A DNA stretch of 64,000 bases from Arthrobacter sp. SX1312. GTDB lineage: Bacteria > Actinomycetota > Actinomycetes > Actinomycetales > Micrococcaceae. Location: NCBI RefSeq assembly GCF_002929295.1, contig NZ_PJIM01000001.1, positions 186,001 to 250,000 on the forward strand, written 5' to 3'. The first letter of the stretch is position 1. Every line of letters begins with the position of its first letter. A program made the position numbers and the translations under genes. The notes beneath the pieces were generated by a model. That model was given only the letters and a program-made list of their open reading frames with translations. It was not told the DNA's origin and searched no databases. This document shows, piece after piece, positions 55,189 through 63,704 of the stretch.

Positions 55189-56445
55189 ATGCCTGACGTG
55201 ATATTCCCCCTCGATTCGAGCAGGAAGTTCGAGGACCAGGAGAAGATCGGACACAACCGGTGGCACCCCGAGATTCCCCCGGTGGCCACGGTGAAGCCGG
55301 GAGACTCCTTCAGGGTTCATTGCCGGGAATGGTTCGACGGCGCCATCGTCAACGACGATTCCGCCGATGACATCCTGAACGCGCCGCTGCTCACCGTCCA
55401 CAAACTCAGCGGCCCCTTCGCCGTGGAAGGGGCGAAGCCCGGGGACCTCCTCGTCGTCGACATCCTGGATGTCGGGCCGATCCCGCAGGAGGATTCGGGG
55501 CCACTGGCAGGGCAGGGGTGGGGGTATACCGGCATCTTCTCGCGGAACAACGGCGGCGGGTTCCTGACCGAGCAGTTCCCGGACGCCTACAAGGCCATCT
55601 GGGACTTCAGCGGGCAGGTGGCGATCTCGCGCCATGTGCCGGAGGTGTCCTACGTCGGGCTCATCCACCCGGGCCTGATGGGAACCGCGCCCTCCGCCGA
55701 GCTGCTGGCCAAATGGAACAAGCGCGAAGGGGACCTGATCGCCACGGACCCCACTCGGGTTCCCCCGCTGGCATTGCCACCTGAGCCACGGGAGGCCCTG
55801 CTCGGGAGCCTGCCGGCGTCGGACTTCGACCGGGTCGCCGGGGAGGCGGCCCGCACGGCACCGCCCCGGGAGAACGGCGGCAACCAGGACATCAAGAACC
55901 TGTCGAAGGGCTCCCGGATCTTCTACCCCGTGTTCGTGGACGGCGCGAACCTGTCCCTGGGTGATCTCCACTTCTCGCAGGGCGATGGTGAGATCACCTT
56001 CTGCGGTGCGATCGAGATGGGCGGCTTCATCGACCTCCGGGTCGACATCATCAGGGGCGGCATGGACATCTACGGCGTGAGCGAGAACGCCATCTTCATG
56101 CCCGGCATCGTCGACCCCCGGTACAGCGAATGGATCGCCTTCTCGGGCACGTCCGTGACCCTCGACGGCAGGCAGCACTACCTCGATTCGCACCTGTCCT
56201 ACCAGCGGGCCTGCCTGCACGCGATCGACTACCTGACGAAGTTCGGCTACAGCCCCGAGCAGGCCTACCTGCTGCTGGGATCGGCGCCGATCGAAGGCAG
56301 GCTCTCGGGCGTGGTCGACATTCCCAACTCCTGCTCCACCGTCTACATCCCGACGGCGATCTTCGACTTCGACGTCCGACCCTCCGCCGCCGGCCCGTAC
56401 AGGATCGACGCCGGTATGGGCGCGCCGAGATCGACCAACACCTAA
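55189..56445 (+). CDS. fmdA: Formamidase/acetamidase
   Basis: 418 residues of the FmdA/AmdA family, which hydrolyses formamide (or short amides) to ammonia and the acid. Matches: FPLDSSRKFEDQEKIGHNRWHPEIPPVATVKPGD, CREWFDGAIVNDDSADDI, GPFAVEGAKPGDLLVVDILDVG and FFPVF-like IFYPVFVDGANLSLGDLHFSQGDGEITFCGAIEM. GGAGAT precedes the ATG. Nitrogen scavenging is the usual role; its link to the sulfatase is by position only. Confidence 0.93.
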   Translation: MPDVIFPLDSSRKFEDQEKIGHNRWHPEIPPVATVKPGDSFRVHCREWFDGAIVNDDSADDILNAPLLTVHKLSGPFAVEGAKPGDLLVVDILDVGPIPQEDSGPLAGQGWGYTGIFSRNNGGGFLTEQFPDAYKAIWDFSGQVAISRHVPEVSYVGLIHPGLMGTAPSAELLAKWNKREGDLIATDPTRVPPLALPPEPREALLGSLPASDFDRVAGEAARTAPPRENGGNQDIKNLSKGSRIFYPVFVDGANLSLGDLHFSQGDGEITFCGAIEMGGFIDLRVDIIRGGMDIYGVSENAIFMPGIVDPRYSEWIAFSGTSVTLDGRQHYLDSHLSYQRACLHAIDYLTKFGYSPEQAYLLLGSAPIEGRLSGVVDIPNSCSTVYIPTAIFDFDVRPSAAGPYRIDAGMGAPRSTNT

Positions 56446-56570
56446 CCCTGTCATCTCCCGCCTGCGCCGGTGGGGCCGTCCTGGTCGGCCTCACCGGTGC
56501 AGGTGCGCGCCCTCGCATCCTTCCCTGCATCGATCCGGCCTGCTGCGCAGGGATCCAGCACCATCGACCC

Positions 56571-56612
56571 TTGACGTCGGCCGACCGTTACGGTTAACTA
56601 GTTGAGTAACTA
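56571..56612 (+). promoter_or_regulatory. Promoter/operator of the ytrA operon
   Basis: TTGACG (56571-56576) and TTAACT (56594-56599) have a 17-bp spacer. The inverted repeat TAGTT-GAGT-AACTA (56599-56612) overlaps the -10 and is a likely site for the GntR protein encoded directly downstream, giving autorepression. Confidence 0.55.
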
Positions 56613-56634
56613 ACCAGCTGACCCGGAGGCCGCG

Positions 56635-57003
56635 GTGATCGAGGAAGGCAAACCGCTGTTCGTGCAGATCGCCGAGCAGGTCGGGGATTCGATCGTGGAC
56701 GGGAGCATCGCCGAGGAGGCGCAGGCTCCGTCGACGAACGAGCTCGCCGCCTTCTACCGCATCAATCCGGCGACCGCGGCGAAGGGGGTGAACATGCTAG
56801 TGGACAAGGGAGTGCTCTACAAGCGCCGGGGGATCGGCATGTTCGTCGCCGCCGGTGCCCGCGACCTGCTGCTCAGGGAGCGCCGCAACGACTTCGCCCT
56901 GCGGTACGTCCAACCCCTCCTTGCCGAGGCGCGCAGGATCGGGCTCGAACCCGACGACGTCGTGAGCCTCATCCGAGCCGGCGCAGAGCCGGCGACCCCG
57001 TAA
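56635..57003 (+). CDS. GntR regulator, YtrA subfamily
   Basis: 122 residues from a GTG, 5 nt after GGAGG. The winged HTH spans about residues 5-75 (PLFVQIAEQVGDSIVDGSIAEEAQAPSTNELAAFYRINPATAAKGVNMLVDKGVLYKRRGIGMFV). The short C-terminal helical tail (~45 residues) is the YtrA type, which dimerises and represses adjacent ABC transporter genes. An inverted repeat over the promoter -10 fits autoregulation. It is the first gene of a four-gene operon. Confidence 0.9.
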   Translation: MIEEGKPLFVQIAEQVGDSIVDGSIAEEAQAPSTNELAAFYRINPATAAKGVNMLVDKGVLYKRRGIGMFVAAGARDLLLRERRNDFALRYVQPLLAEARRIGLEPDDVVSLIRAGAEPATP

Positions 57004-57026
57004 GGGCAATCGAATCGAAGGACATC

Positions 57027-57947
57027 ATGGACTCTGTTATCGAGGTCCGGAACCTCACGAAACGCTACAAGGACGTCCTCGCCCTCGACGACGTCGGCTT
57101 CGACATCCGGAAGGACACCATCTACGGCTTCCTGGGCCGCAACGGCGCCGGCAAGACCACCGCGATGTCGATCCTGACGGCGCAGAACCTCCCGTCGAGC
57201 GGACAGGTCCGCGTCTTCGGTGAGGATCCCTACGAGAACGCACGGGTGCTCAGCCGCATGTGCTTCGTGCGTGAGAGCCAGAAGTACCCGGACGACGCCA
57301 CATCCCGGCACGCCCTCGCCTCCGCCCGCCTGTTCTTCCCGCGGTGGGACCAGGAGCTCGCCGACGACCTGGTGGAGGAGTTCCAGCTGCCGCTCAAGCG
57401 CACCATCAAGAAGCTCTCGCGCGGGCAGCTCTCGGCCGTCGGCGTCATCATCGGCCTGGCGTCCCGCGCGGAGATCACCTTCTTCGACGAGCCGTACCTC
57501 GGTCTCGACGCCGTCGCCCGCCAGATCTTCTACGACCGCCTGCTCACGGACTACGCCGAGCATCCGCGGACCGTGGTCCTGTCCAGCCACCTCATCGACG
57601 AGGTCTCGAACCTCATCGAGCGCGTGCTCGTGATCGATGGCGGGCGCATCATCATGGACGAGTCCACGGAAGATGCCCGCGCGCTGGCCACGAACGTCGT
57701 CGGCGATGCCGCGACCGTCGAGAGGGCTCTCCACGGCCGCGAGGTCATCCACCGCGAGAGCCTCGGCCGCGTGGCCTCCGTGACGTTCCTCGGACGGCTC
57801 GACGCCGCCGAGCGCGACGCGCTCGCCTCCGCGGGCATCGACCTCGCGCCGGTCTCCCTCCAGCAGCTCATCGTCCGCCTCACCCAGCAGAGAACCCCTG
57901 GCCGCGACGCGTTCGCCGCGGCTGCGCAGGAAGGAAGCCTCCGATGA
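57027..57947 (+). CDS. ABC transporter ATP-binding protein
   Basis: 306 residues. Walker A GRNGAGKTT (37-45), signature LSRGQLS (about 131), Walker B ITFFDEPYLGLD (about 152-163), H-loop LSSHLIDEV. The C-terminal ~90 residues are a regulatory extension. It powers the permease encoded by the next gene, which it overlaps by 4 bp (ATGA). Family members export antibiotics, lipids or peptides, or sense cell-wall stress. The substrate is unknown. Confidence 0.92.
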   Translation: MDSVIEVRNLTKRYKDVLALDDVGFDIRKDTIYGFLGRNGAGKTTAMSILTAQNLPSSGQVRVFGEDPYENARVLSRMCFVRESQKYPDDATSRHALASARLFFPRWDQELADDLVEEFQLPLKRTIKKLSRGQLSAVGVIIGLASRAEITFFDEPYLGLDAVARQIFYDRLLTDYAEHPRTVVLSSHLIDEVSNLIERVLVIDGGRIIMDESTEDARALATNVVGDAATVERALHGREVIHRESLGRVASVTFLGRLDAAERDALASAGIDLAPVSLQQLIVRLTQQRTPGRDAFAAAAQEGSLR

Positions 57948-58684
57948 CCACCCTCGAGTCCGGCAGCGCGACCCGCCCTGCCGTCCTGCGCAACCGCACG
58001 CGCAACGTGGTGCGCCTGCAGTTCGTCAACACGCAGACGTTCCTCTGGGTGCCGGCCCTCGTCCTGGGCGGTGCCTGGGTCCTGACGATGCTCATCTACT
58101 GGATCCTCCAGAACGCGGGGGTCACCGGGGTCAAGACCGGCGGGGGTTCTCAGGCCCCGCTGTGGTATTTCCTCGTGGTCGGCATCCAGGCCATGACCAT
58201 GACCTTCCCCTTCTCGCAGGCGATGAGCCTGACGCGCCGGGAGTTCTACGTCGGCTCCCTCGCGGCGGCTGCGGTCAGCGGACTGGGGATGTCGCTGGTG
58301 TTCGTGCTGCTCGGCCTGGTCGAACGGGCCACGGAGGGCTACGGCATGAACGGCTACTTCGCCTACCTGGACTGGCTGTGGGAGGGGGGACCGCTCGCGG
58401 CGGGCCTGACGTACTTCGTGCTGACCATGCTGTTCTTCATCGTCGGCTTCTGGTCCGCCACCATCTACAAGCGGTACGGCACAGCAGTGCTCACGACCGT
58501 CCTGATCGGTATCGGCCTCGCGCTCGTGGGTGTGGTGGCCCTCGTGACGTGGCAGCAGGCCTGGCCGGCGGTGGGGCAGTGGGTCCTCGACACCGGATCG
58601 CTCGGACTGACCCTGTGGGCTATCGCCGTGTGCGTGCTGCTCGCCGCCGGGTCCTACCTCACGCTGCGCAGGATGCCCGCCTGA
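57944..58684 (+). CDS. ABC transporter permease
   Basis: 246 residues with six hydrophobic helices (about 28-50, 68-90, 98-125, 145-170, 180-205 and 220-240). AAGGAAG precedes the ATG, which overlaps the ATPase stop. The segment QAMSLTRREFYVGSLAAAAVSGLG resembles ABC-2 permeases of YtrA-type operons. The stop overlaps the next gene by 1 bp (TGATG). Substrate unknown. Confidence 0.82.
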   Translation: MTTLESGSATRPAVLRNRTRNVVRLQFVNTQTFLWVPALVLGGAWVLTMLIYWILQNAGVTGVKTGGGSQAPLWYFLVVGIQAMTMTFPFSQAMSLTRREFYVGSLAAAAVSGLGMSLVFVLLGLVERATEGYGMNGYFAYLDWLWEGGPLAAGLTYFVLTMLFFIVGFWSATIYKRYGTAVLTTVLIGIGLALVGVVALVTWQQAWPAVGQWVLDTGSLGLTLWAIAVCVLLAAGSYLTLRRMPA

Positions 58685-59304
58685 TGAGTACGCCCTCCGA
58701 CGCCGCCGCCTTCATCGACGACGCCCTCCAGTACGAGAGTGCATGGGAGCGCGCCGAGGACTACGAGCGGCGCTTCGGGGCGGGCCTGGAGTACTACGGG
58801 GCCTCCATCGGCGCAGTCCGCGGTACCGTCCGCAGCGCGGAACGCCGGTATCCGGATCTCGGGCACGACGGCCTCACCGCCCTCGCCTCCGACCTCTGGT
58901 CCCGCCCCGTGTTCGAGCGCCGCCTGGCAGCCGTGGTCCTGCTGCAATCGGCGGTCCGGCTGCTGCGCCACTCCGACCTCACGCGGATCGAGGGCTTCCT
59001 CCGCTCGGCGTCGCTGCCCGATCTCGCGGATCCGCTCGCGGTGGACGTCGTCGGACCGATGCTCGTGCGGCTGAGCGGACCGGACGCCGTCCGGGCCGCG
59101 TCCGTCCTGGACCGGTGGGCGGCCGGGCAGGATGCCGCCCTGCGCCGGGCCGCGGTCCTCGCCCATCTGCCGGCGTTCCGGGCGGGCCAGGGCGACGACG
59201 CCTCGTTCCGCCGGACGGTCCGCCTCGTCTCCGGCGCCGGGCAGGGCCGCGTGCCCGCAGTCGAGGACGCCATCGATCTGGTGCGGGGCAGCGGCGCGGT
59301 CTGA
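58684..59304 (+). CDS. AlkD-like DNA alkylation repair HEAT protein
   Basis: 206 residues. HEAT-like helices with RFGAGLEYYGASIGAVRGTVRSAERRYPD, then LASDLWSRPVFERRLAAVVLLQ and LVRLSGPDAVRAASVLDRWAAG, match AlkD-type glycosylases, which remove alkylated purines. It is the last gene of the YtrA/ABC operon, TGATG-coupled to the permease, an unusual partner for a repair protein. It could instead be an antibiotic-related member of the family. Catalytic Asp/Trp residues were not verified. Confidence 0.7.
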   Translation: MSTPSDAAAFIDDALQYESAWERAEDYERRFGAGLEYYGASIGAVRGTVRSAERRYPDLGHDGLTALASDLWSRPVFERRLAAVVLLQSAVRLLRHSDLTRIEGFLRSASLPDLADPLAVDVVGPMLVRLSGPDAVRAASVLDRWAAGQDAALRRAAVLAHLPAFRAGQGDDASFRRTVRLVSGAGQGRVPAVEDAIDLVRGSGAV

Positions 59305-59316
59305 GGGCTGCGGGCG

Positions 59317-60210
59317 TCAGCGGATGTCGATGGTCCGGACGATCTTGCCGCGGAGCGCCGGCAGGAGGTGATGGAGGCCCATCAGGCCGAGACCGTACCG
59401 GCGGACGCGTCGCATCGACGTCGCCACCCGCAGCCGCGGGTCGATCCGCACCGCGCCGAGGCCGAGCCGGCGCGAGATCTTGACGGAGAAGTCGATGTCC
59501 TCATCGCGTTCGTCGATGGAGGTCCGCCCGATCCCGCCGGTCGCCAGATAGGCCGAGGAACGCACCGCCATGTTGTGGCCGGCGACGAAGCGCAGGTAGG
59601 CGGGGTCCAGGTGCTGCACGGCCATCATGACCCGCAGCGTCGCCAGCGCACCCGGCATGAGGAGGTCGTCGCCCCACCGGAAGTGCCCGTCCCGCAGCGG
59701 GACGCTCGTGCCGCCGACCAGCTGCACCTCCGGGTGGTGCGCGAACAGGGCGCGGATGTGGCTCGTCCAGTCCGCCTCGGGCTCGCTGTCGCCGTCCGTG
59801 CGGGCCACGAGCGTGAATCCGTCCGCGATCGCGGCACGGAACCCGGTGTCGCACGCGGCGCCCGTGCCCTTCTGGCGCTCCACCAGGATCCGGACGTCGA
59901 GGCCGGGTTCGGCGGCCGCGAAGCGTTCGACGCGCTGCACGGTGTCGTCGGTGGAGCCGTTGTCCACGACGTAGACCCGCAGGTCCGCGGCGTCGCGCTG
60001 CGCGCGGAGGGCGTCGAGCGTGCGGGCGATGCCGGGTTCGTTGAACACGGGGACGACGACGGCGAGGCGGTCGGTCACGAATGGGTCCTTCGGGGAAGCA
60101 GGGGTGTCGAGGATGAGTCCATCGCCGCTGGCCACGGCCGCACCGCGCCCTCGTCCCCGCCGGTCGCTGACACGCGAGGGGTCGAGTCGGACGTCGTCGT
60201 TGAAGCTCAT
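59317..60210 (-). CDS. GT2-family glycosyltransferase
   Basis: 297 residues. The GT-A fold shows LAVVVPVFNEPGIARTLDALRAQ (about 49-71), VYVVDNGSTDDTVQRV, LVARTDGDSEPEADW (DGD about 134-136) and, near the C-terminus, GGIGRTSIDERDEDIDFSVKISRRLGLG. It uses a nucleotide sugar. The last ~25 residues form a basic amphipathic end without a membrane helix. The N-terminal ~45 residues are disordered. Acceptor unknown; an SGNH hydrolase follows on the same strand upstream. Confidence 0.85.
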   Translation of the reverse strand: MSFNDDVRLDPSRVSDRRGRGRGAAVASGDGLILDTPASPKDPFVTDRLAVVVPVFNEPGIARTLDALRAQRDAADLRVYVVDNGSTDDTVQRVERFAAAEPGLDVRILVERQKGTGAACDTGFRAAIADGFTLVARTDGDSEPEADWTSHIRALFAHHPEVQLVGGTSVPLRDGHFRWGDDLLMPGALATLRVMMAVQHLDPAYLRFVAGHNMAVRSSAYLATGGIGRTSIDERDEDIDFSVKISRRLGLGAVRIDPRLRVATSMRRVRRYGLGLMGLHHLLPALRGKIVRTIDIR

Positions 60211-60261
60211 GGTCCAACCATAAGCCGACTTAGCGTTGGCCGGGTCGCGGCCCGCCGGGTC

Positions 60262-61062
60262 CTAGCCGGCCGGCGCGGACACCCCGGGCGGCGGCGTCCG
60301 TGCGCCGAGTACGTCCGCGGCACCCAACCGGAGGGCTCGAAGCTCATCCTCGAGGATCACCGCGGCGCGCCGATGGCCGTCAGCGGCCAGATGCACCTCG
60401 TCGGCGAGGTAGGCCTCGAGACCGTGGGTCGTCAGCCAGTCGCCCGCCGAGACGAACGGGACGCCGCGCGTCCTCGCGACGTCACCCAGAAGGGCGTCGA
60501 CCTCGGTGCGCCTCCCGCCGCCGTCCTCGGCGCTGCGGCTGAGGGTGCCCACCATGACCAGCCGCGACGACGGATACGTGCGCTGGAGATCGAGGACCAG
60601 GGCGTTCGCGCTTCGGAGGATGTCGCCGTCGGACACCCCCTGCGTGGCATCGTTGCCGCCACCGCCGACGACGACGAGCGCGGGATCACCGTGCGGCAGC
60701 ACCCACCGGTTGCTCGTGAGGGAGTCGTGGTAGTTGGGGACGCGGGTGTACCGGGTCGAGGCGACGAAGCCCGTGCCGTTCGCCCCGGCGAACCTCACCG
60801 AGTAGCCGAGGCTGCGCAGGGCGACCTGCGGCCAGCTCCCGCGCCCTGAGGACTGGGAATCTCCGATGAGGACGGCGGTGCGCCCGATATCCGGTACAAC
60901 GATCTCGCGCCGACCGGTGAAGGGATTCTTCACGATGCTGCCGACCGCGGACGGTGTGTCGGTCGTGCTCATGACGGCCGGAGGAACCGGTCCGAGGAGG
61001 AACCCGAGTGCCACGACGAGCGACACGACGGCCGCGCGGGAAGGAAAGATGGTTCCGCCCAT
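60262..61062 (-). CDS. SGNH/GDSL hydrolase, exported
   Basis: 266 residues. A signal-like N-terminus (AAVVSLVVALGFLLGPVPPAV) precedes the hydrolase: VLIGDSQSSGRGSW (block I, Ser), VVVGGGGNDATQG (block III), and YLADEVHLAADGH (Asp/His block V). It probably removes acyl groups from lipids or cell-wall sugars outside the membrane. No acyltransferase partner is adjacent. Confidence 0.87.
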   Translation of the reverse strand: MGGTIFPSRAAVVSLVVALGFLLGPVPPAVMSTTDTPSAVGSIVKNPFTGRREIVVPDIGRTAVLIGDSQSSGRGSWPQVALRSLGYSVRFAGANGTGFVASTRYTRVPNYHDSLTSNRWVLPHGDPALVVVGGGGNDATQGVSDGDILRSANALVLDLQRTYPSSRLVMVGTLSRSAEDGGGRRTEVDALLGDVARTRGVPFVSAGDWLTTHGLEAYLADEVHLAADGHRRAAVILEDELRALRLGAADVLGARTPPPGVSAPAG

Positions 61063-61173
61063 CGAGCCCCCCGATCCTCGTCCTCACCGCACCTGCGGCG
61101 TCCGCGGCCCCAGCCTATCGCCGGGGACCGTCGTGGTACACGGTCCCCGGCGAACCGTGGGCGATGCCGCCAT

Positions 61174-62709
61174 CTAGTGCAGCGGAGCCGGGGCGTCGTC
61201 GGCGGTCTCGGGCTTGCGGACGAAGAACGAGGCGACGACGGCGAGCAGGAAGATGGCCGCACCGTACAGGAAGGCCGCCCGGATCCCCCCGGCGAGAGCG
61301 ACGTCGGTGGCGGCACCGCTCTCCGCCAGCGACGTGCTCCGGAGCGTCATGACCGAGATGAACAGGGCGGTGCCGGCGGCACCCGCCAGTTGCTGGACCG
61401 TGCCGAAGACCGCGCTGCCGTGGGAGTAGAGCCGTGGCCGCACCGAGCCGAGGGCCGAGGTCAGGAGCGGCGTGAACATCAGCGCCAGGCCGATGCTGAG
61501 CAGGACGTGCGCGACGAGGACGAGGGGCACGGGCGTCGTCTCCGTCACCTGGGTCATGGCCCAGAAGACGGCGCTCACCAGGAACGCACCCGGGACCAGG
61601 AGGATACGGGGTCCGCGGCGGTCGTAGACGCGCCCGACGACCGGTCCGAGCAGCCCCATGGCCAGCCCGCCCGGGAGCAGGAGCAGCCCGGACTGGAAGG
61701 GGGTCAGGCCGAGGACGGACTGCGCGTAGATGGGGATCAGGATGATGGTGCCGAACAGGGCCATCATGCTGACCGCGATGGCGACGATGGAGATGGAGAA
61801 GTTCTTCGAGGTGAACACCCGCAGGTCCAGCAGGGCGGACTCACGCCGTTGCAGGACGAGCTGGCGGGTGACGAACACCGCGAGGCCGGCCAAACCGACG
61901 ACGAGGGGGACCCAGGCGGGGATCGCGCTGCCCGTGGACGCCTCACCGAGCTGGCTCAGCCCGTAGATGATGCCGCCGAAGGCGACGGCGGAGAGGACGA
62001 CCGAGGGGACGTCGATGGAGGACCGCCGGGGCGTGGTCACGTTCTGCATCTTGGCCGAGCCGACGGCCAGTGCCGCGAGCGAGATCGGCAGGACCAGCCA
62101 GAACAGCCAGCGCCACTCGAGCGCGCTGAGGATGGCGCCGGAGATGGTGGGGCCGAGCGCGGGCGCGACGGAGATGACGATCGAGATGTTGCCCATCACC
62201 TTGCCCCGGGAGGCCGGCGGGACGAGCGTCATGACCGTGGTCATGAGCAGCGGCATCATGATCGCGGTGCCGCTGGCCTGCACCACCCGTCCCACCACGA
62301 GGATCTCGAAGCCCGGGGCCATGGCCGCGATGAACGTGCCGAGGCTGAACAGGCTCATCGCCGCCATGAAGACGGGTCGGGTGTTGAAGCGCTGCAGGAG
62401 GAAGCCGGTGATCGGGATGACCACGGCCATGGTGAGCATGAACGCCGTGGTCAGCCACTGGCCCGCACCCACCGTGATGCCGAGGTCGGTGACGAGGCGG
62501 GGGATCGCGACGCCCATGATCGTCTCGTTGAGGATCACCACGAACGCCGAGATGAGCAGGAGCGTGATGACCAGCTTGTCGCGGGCGGGGAGGGTGCCTG
62601 CGACGACCGCCGGTCCGTCCGGTCGGGAGGTCGGACTGACGGCATCGGTGCGCGATGCGTCCTGGCCGGGATCGGCGTCGGTGACGCGGGACGGGGGGCT
62701 CTGGGGCAT
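61174..62709 (-). CDS. DHA2-type MFS drug exporter
   Basis: 511 residues with about 14 membrane helices, N-terminus disordered. Motifs: FVVILNETIMGVAIPRLVTDLGITVGAGQWLTTAFMLTMAV (TM1-2), PITGFLLQRFNTRPVF (motif A region) and the antiporter-type motif VAPALGPTISGAIL (motif C). EmrB/QacA family; proton-driven drug or metabolite export. AAGGA precedes the ATG. It is divergent from the thioesterase gene, with an inverted repeat between them. Confidence 0.9.
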   Translation of the reverse strand: MPQSPPSRVTDADPGQDASRTDAVSPTSRPDGPAVVAGTLPARDKLVITLLLISAFVVILNETIMGVAIPRLVTDLGITVGAGQWLTTAFMLTMAVVIPITGFLLQRFNTRPVFMAAMSLFSLGTFIAAMAPGFEILVVGRVVQASGTAIMMPLLMTTVMTLVPPASRGKVMGNISIVISVAPALGPTISGAILSALEWRWLFWLVLPISLAALAVGSAKMQNVTTPRRSSIDVPSVVLSAVAFGGIIYGLSQLGEASTGSAIPAWVPLVVGLAGLAVFVTRQLVLQRRESALLDLRVFTSKNFSISIVAIAVSMMALFGTIILIPIYAQSVLGLTPFQSGLLLLPGGLAMGLLGPVVGRVYDRRGPRILLVPGAFLVSAVFWAMTQVTETTPVPLVLVAHVLLSIGLALMFTPLLTSALGSVRPRLYSHGSAVFGTVQQLAGAAGTALFISVMTLRSTSLAESGAATDVALAGGIRAAFLYGAAIFLLAVVASFFVRKPETADDAPAPLH

Positions 62710-62719
62710 GGAAATCCTT

Positions 62720-62742
62720 GATGGTTGATCCGGTCAATCATC
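62720..62742. promoter_or_regulatory. Inverted repeat, probable operator of the exporter gene
   Basis: GATGGTTGA (62720-62728) and TCAATCATC (62734-62742) are arms with one mismatch around TCCGG. The site lies 11-33 bp upstream of the MFS start, the place for a TetR- or MarR-type repressor. No regulator gene is adjacent in the window. Confidence 0.55.
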
Positions 62743-62812
62743 TGAACCACGACCGATCGGACTCTATTCCGGCGTGTGCCCGCTCGGGGGAGCGGACCCG
62801 TCGTCGCCTAGC

Positions 62813-63595
62813 ATGGAGCGGGTGAATGCTTTCTACCGCGATCTCGGCAGCGGAAAATTCGAGTCGACCGTCCACGCCCAGGGCGCCTGGAACCCGCAGG
62901 AGCAGCACATGGCTCCGATCTCGGGCCTGCTCACGCAGTGCCTGCTCGAGTGCGAACCGCGCGAGGGGATGCAGCTCAGCCGGGTGAGCTTCGACATCCT
63001 CGGGATGATCCCGGGCGGCGAGTTCTACGTGACCACCGCCGTCGTCCGTCCCGGGCGGACCATCGAACTGGTCGAGGCCCGCATGGAGGCGGCGGGCCGG
63101 ACGGCGATCGTCGCCCGGGCCTGGCGGCTCGGCACCCAGGACACGGCCGACGTCGCGGGCACGGAGGACCCCCGGATACCCGGCCCCGACGACGCCGGAC
63201 CCCACGAGGGCATGACCGCGTGGCCGGGCGGCTTCATCAGGTCGCTCGAGGTCCGCGTGGTCCCCGGGCACCGGCCCGGGAGGGGACAGGTCTGGATGCG
63301 CAATCCCCACGCCATGGTGGAGGGCCGCCAGAGCTCCGACGTCGTCCGGCTCGTCGGGATGATGGACGCCGCGAACGGGATCGCCTCCCGCGTGGCGCCG
63401 GGAGGGGACAGCTGGATCTTCCCCAATGTCGATCTGCAGATCCACCTCCACCGCATGCCGCGGGGCGAGTGGCTGGGACTGGACACGCGCGTGACCTTCG
63501 GCGGGCACGGCGTGGGCCTGACCTCCAGCGTGGTGCACGACCTCGAGGGACCCTTCGGCCGCCTCGAGCAGATCCTCACGGTGCGCCGGCTCTGA
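62813..63595 (+). CDS. Thioesterase-fold (acyl-CoA thioesterase-like) protein
   Basis: 260 residues. AFYRDLGSGKFESTVHAQGAWNPQEQHMAPISGLLTQCLLE, then RVSFDILGMIPGGEFYVTTAVVRPGRTIELVEARM, and a second repeat with WIFPNVDLQIHLHRMPRGEWLGLDTRVTFGGHGVGLTSSVVHD fit the double hot-dog fold of TesB-like or polyketide-type thioesterases. GTG 62822 is a possible later start. The substrate is unknown. It is divergent from the exporter and upstream of an aldo/keto reductase. Confidence 0.8.
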   Translation: MERVNAFYRDLGSGKFESTVHAQGAWNPQEQHMAPISGLLTQCLLECEPREGMQLSRVSFDILGMIPGGEFYVTTAVVRPGRTIELVEARMEAAGRTAIVARAWRLGTQDTADVAGTEDPRIPGPDDAGPHEGMTAWPGGFIRSLEVRVVPGHRPGRGQVWMRNPHAMVEGRQSSDVVRLVGMMDAANGIASRVAPGGDSWIFPNVDLQIHLHRMPRGEWLGLDTRVTFGGHGVGLTSSVVHDLEGPFGRLEQILTVRRL

Positions 63596-63704
63596 CGCGC
63601 CGGATCCGGCCCGCCGGGACGCCCCGGCCCGGAGCTGCGGAGACCATCCGCGAGTACCCCCCCCCGACGACGGCGCCGACCGGCGCCCTGACGAAGGAGC
63701 ACCC

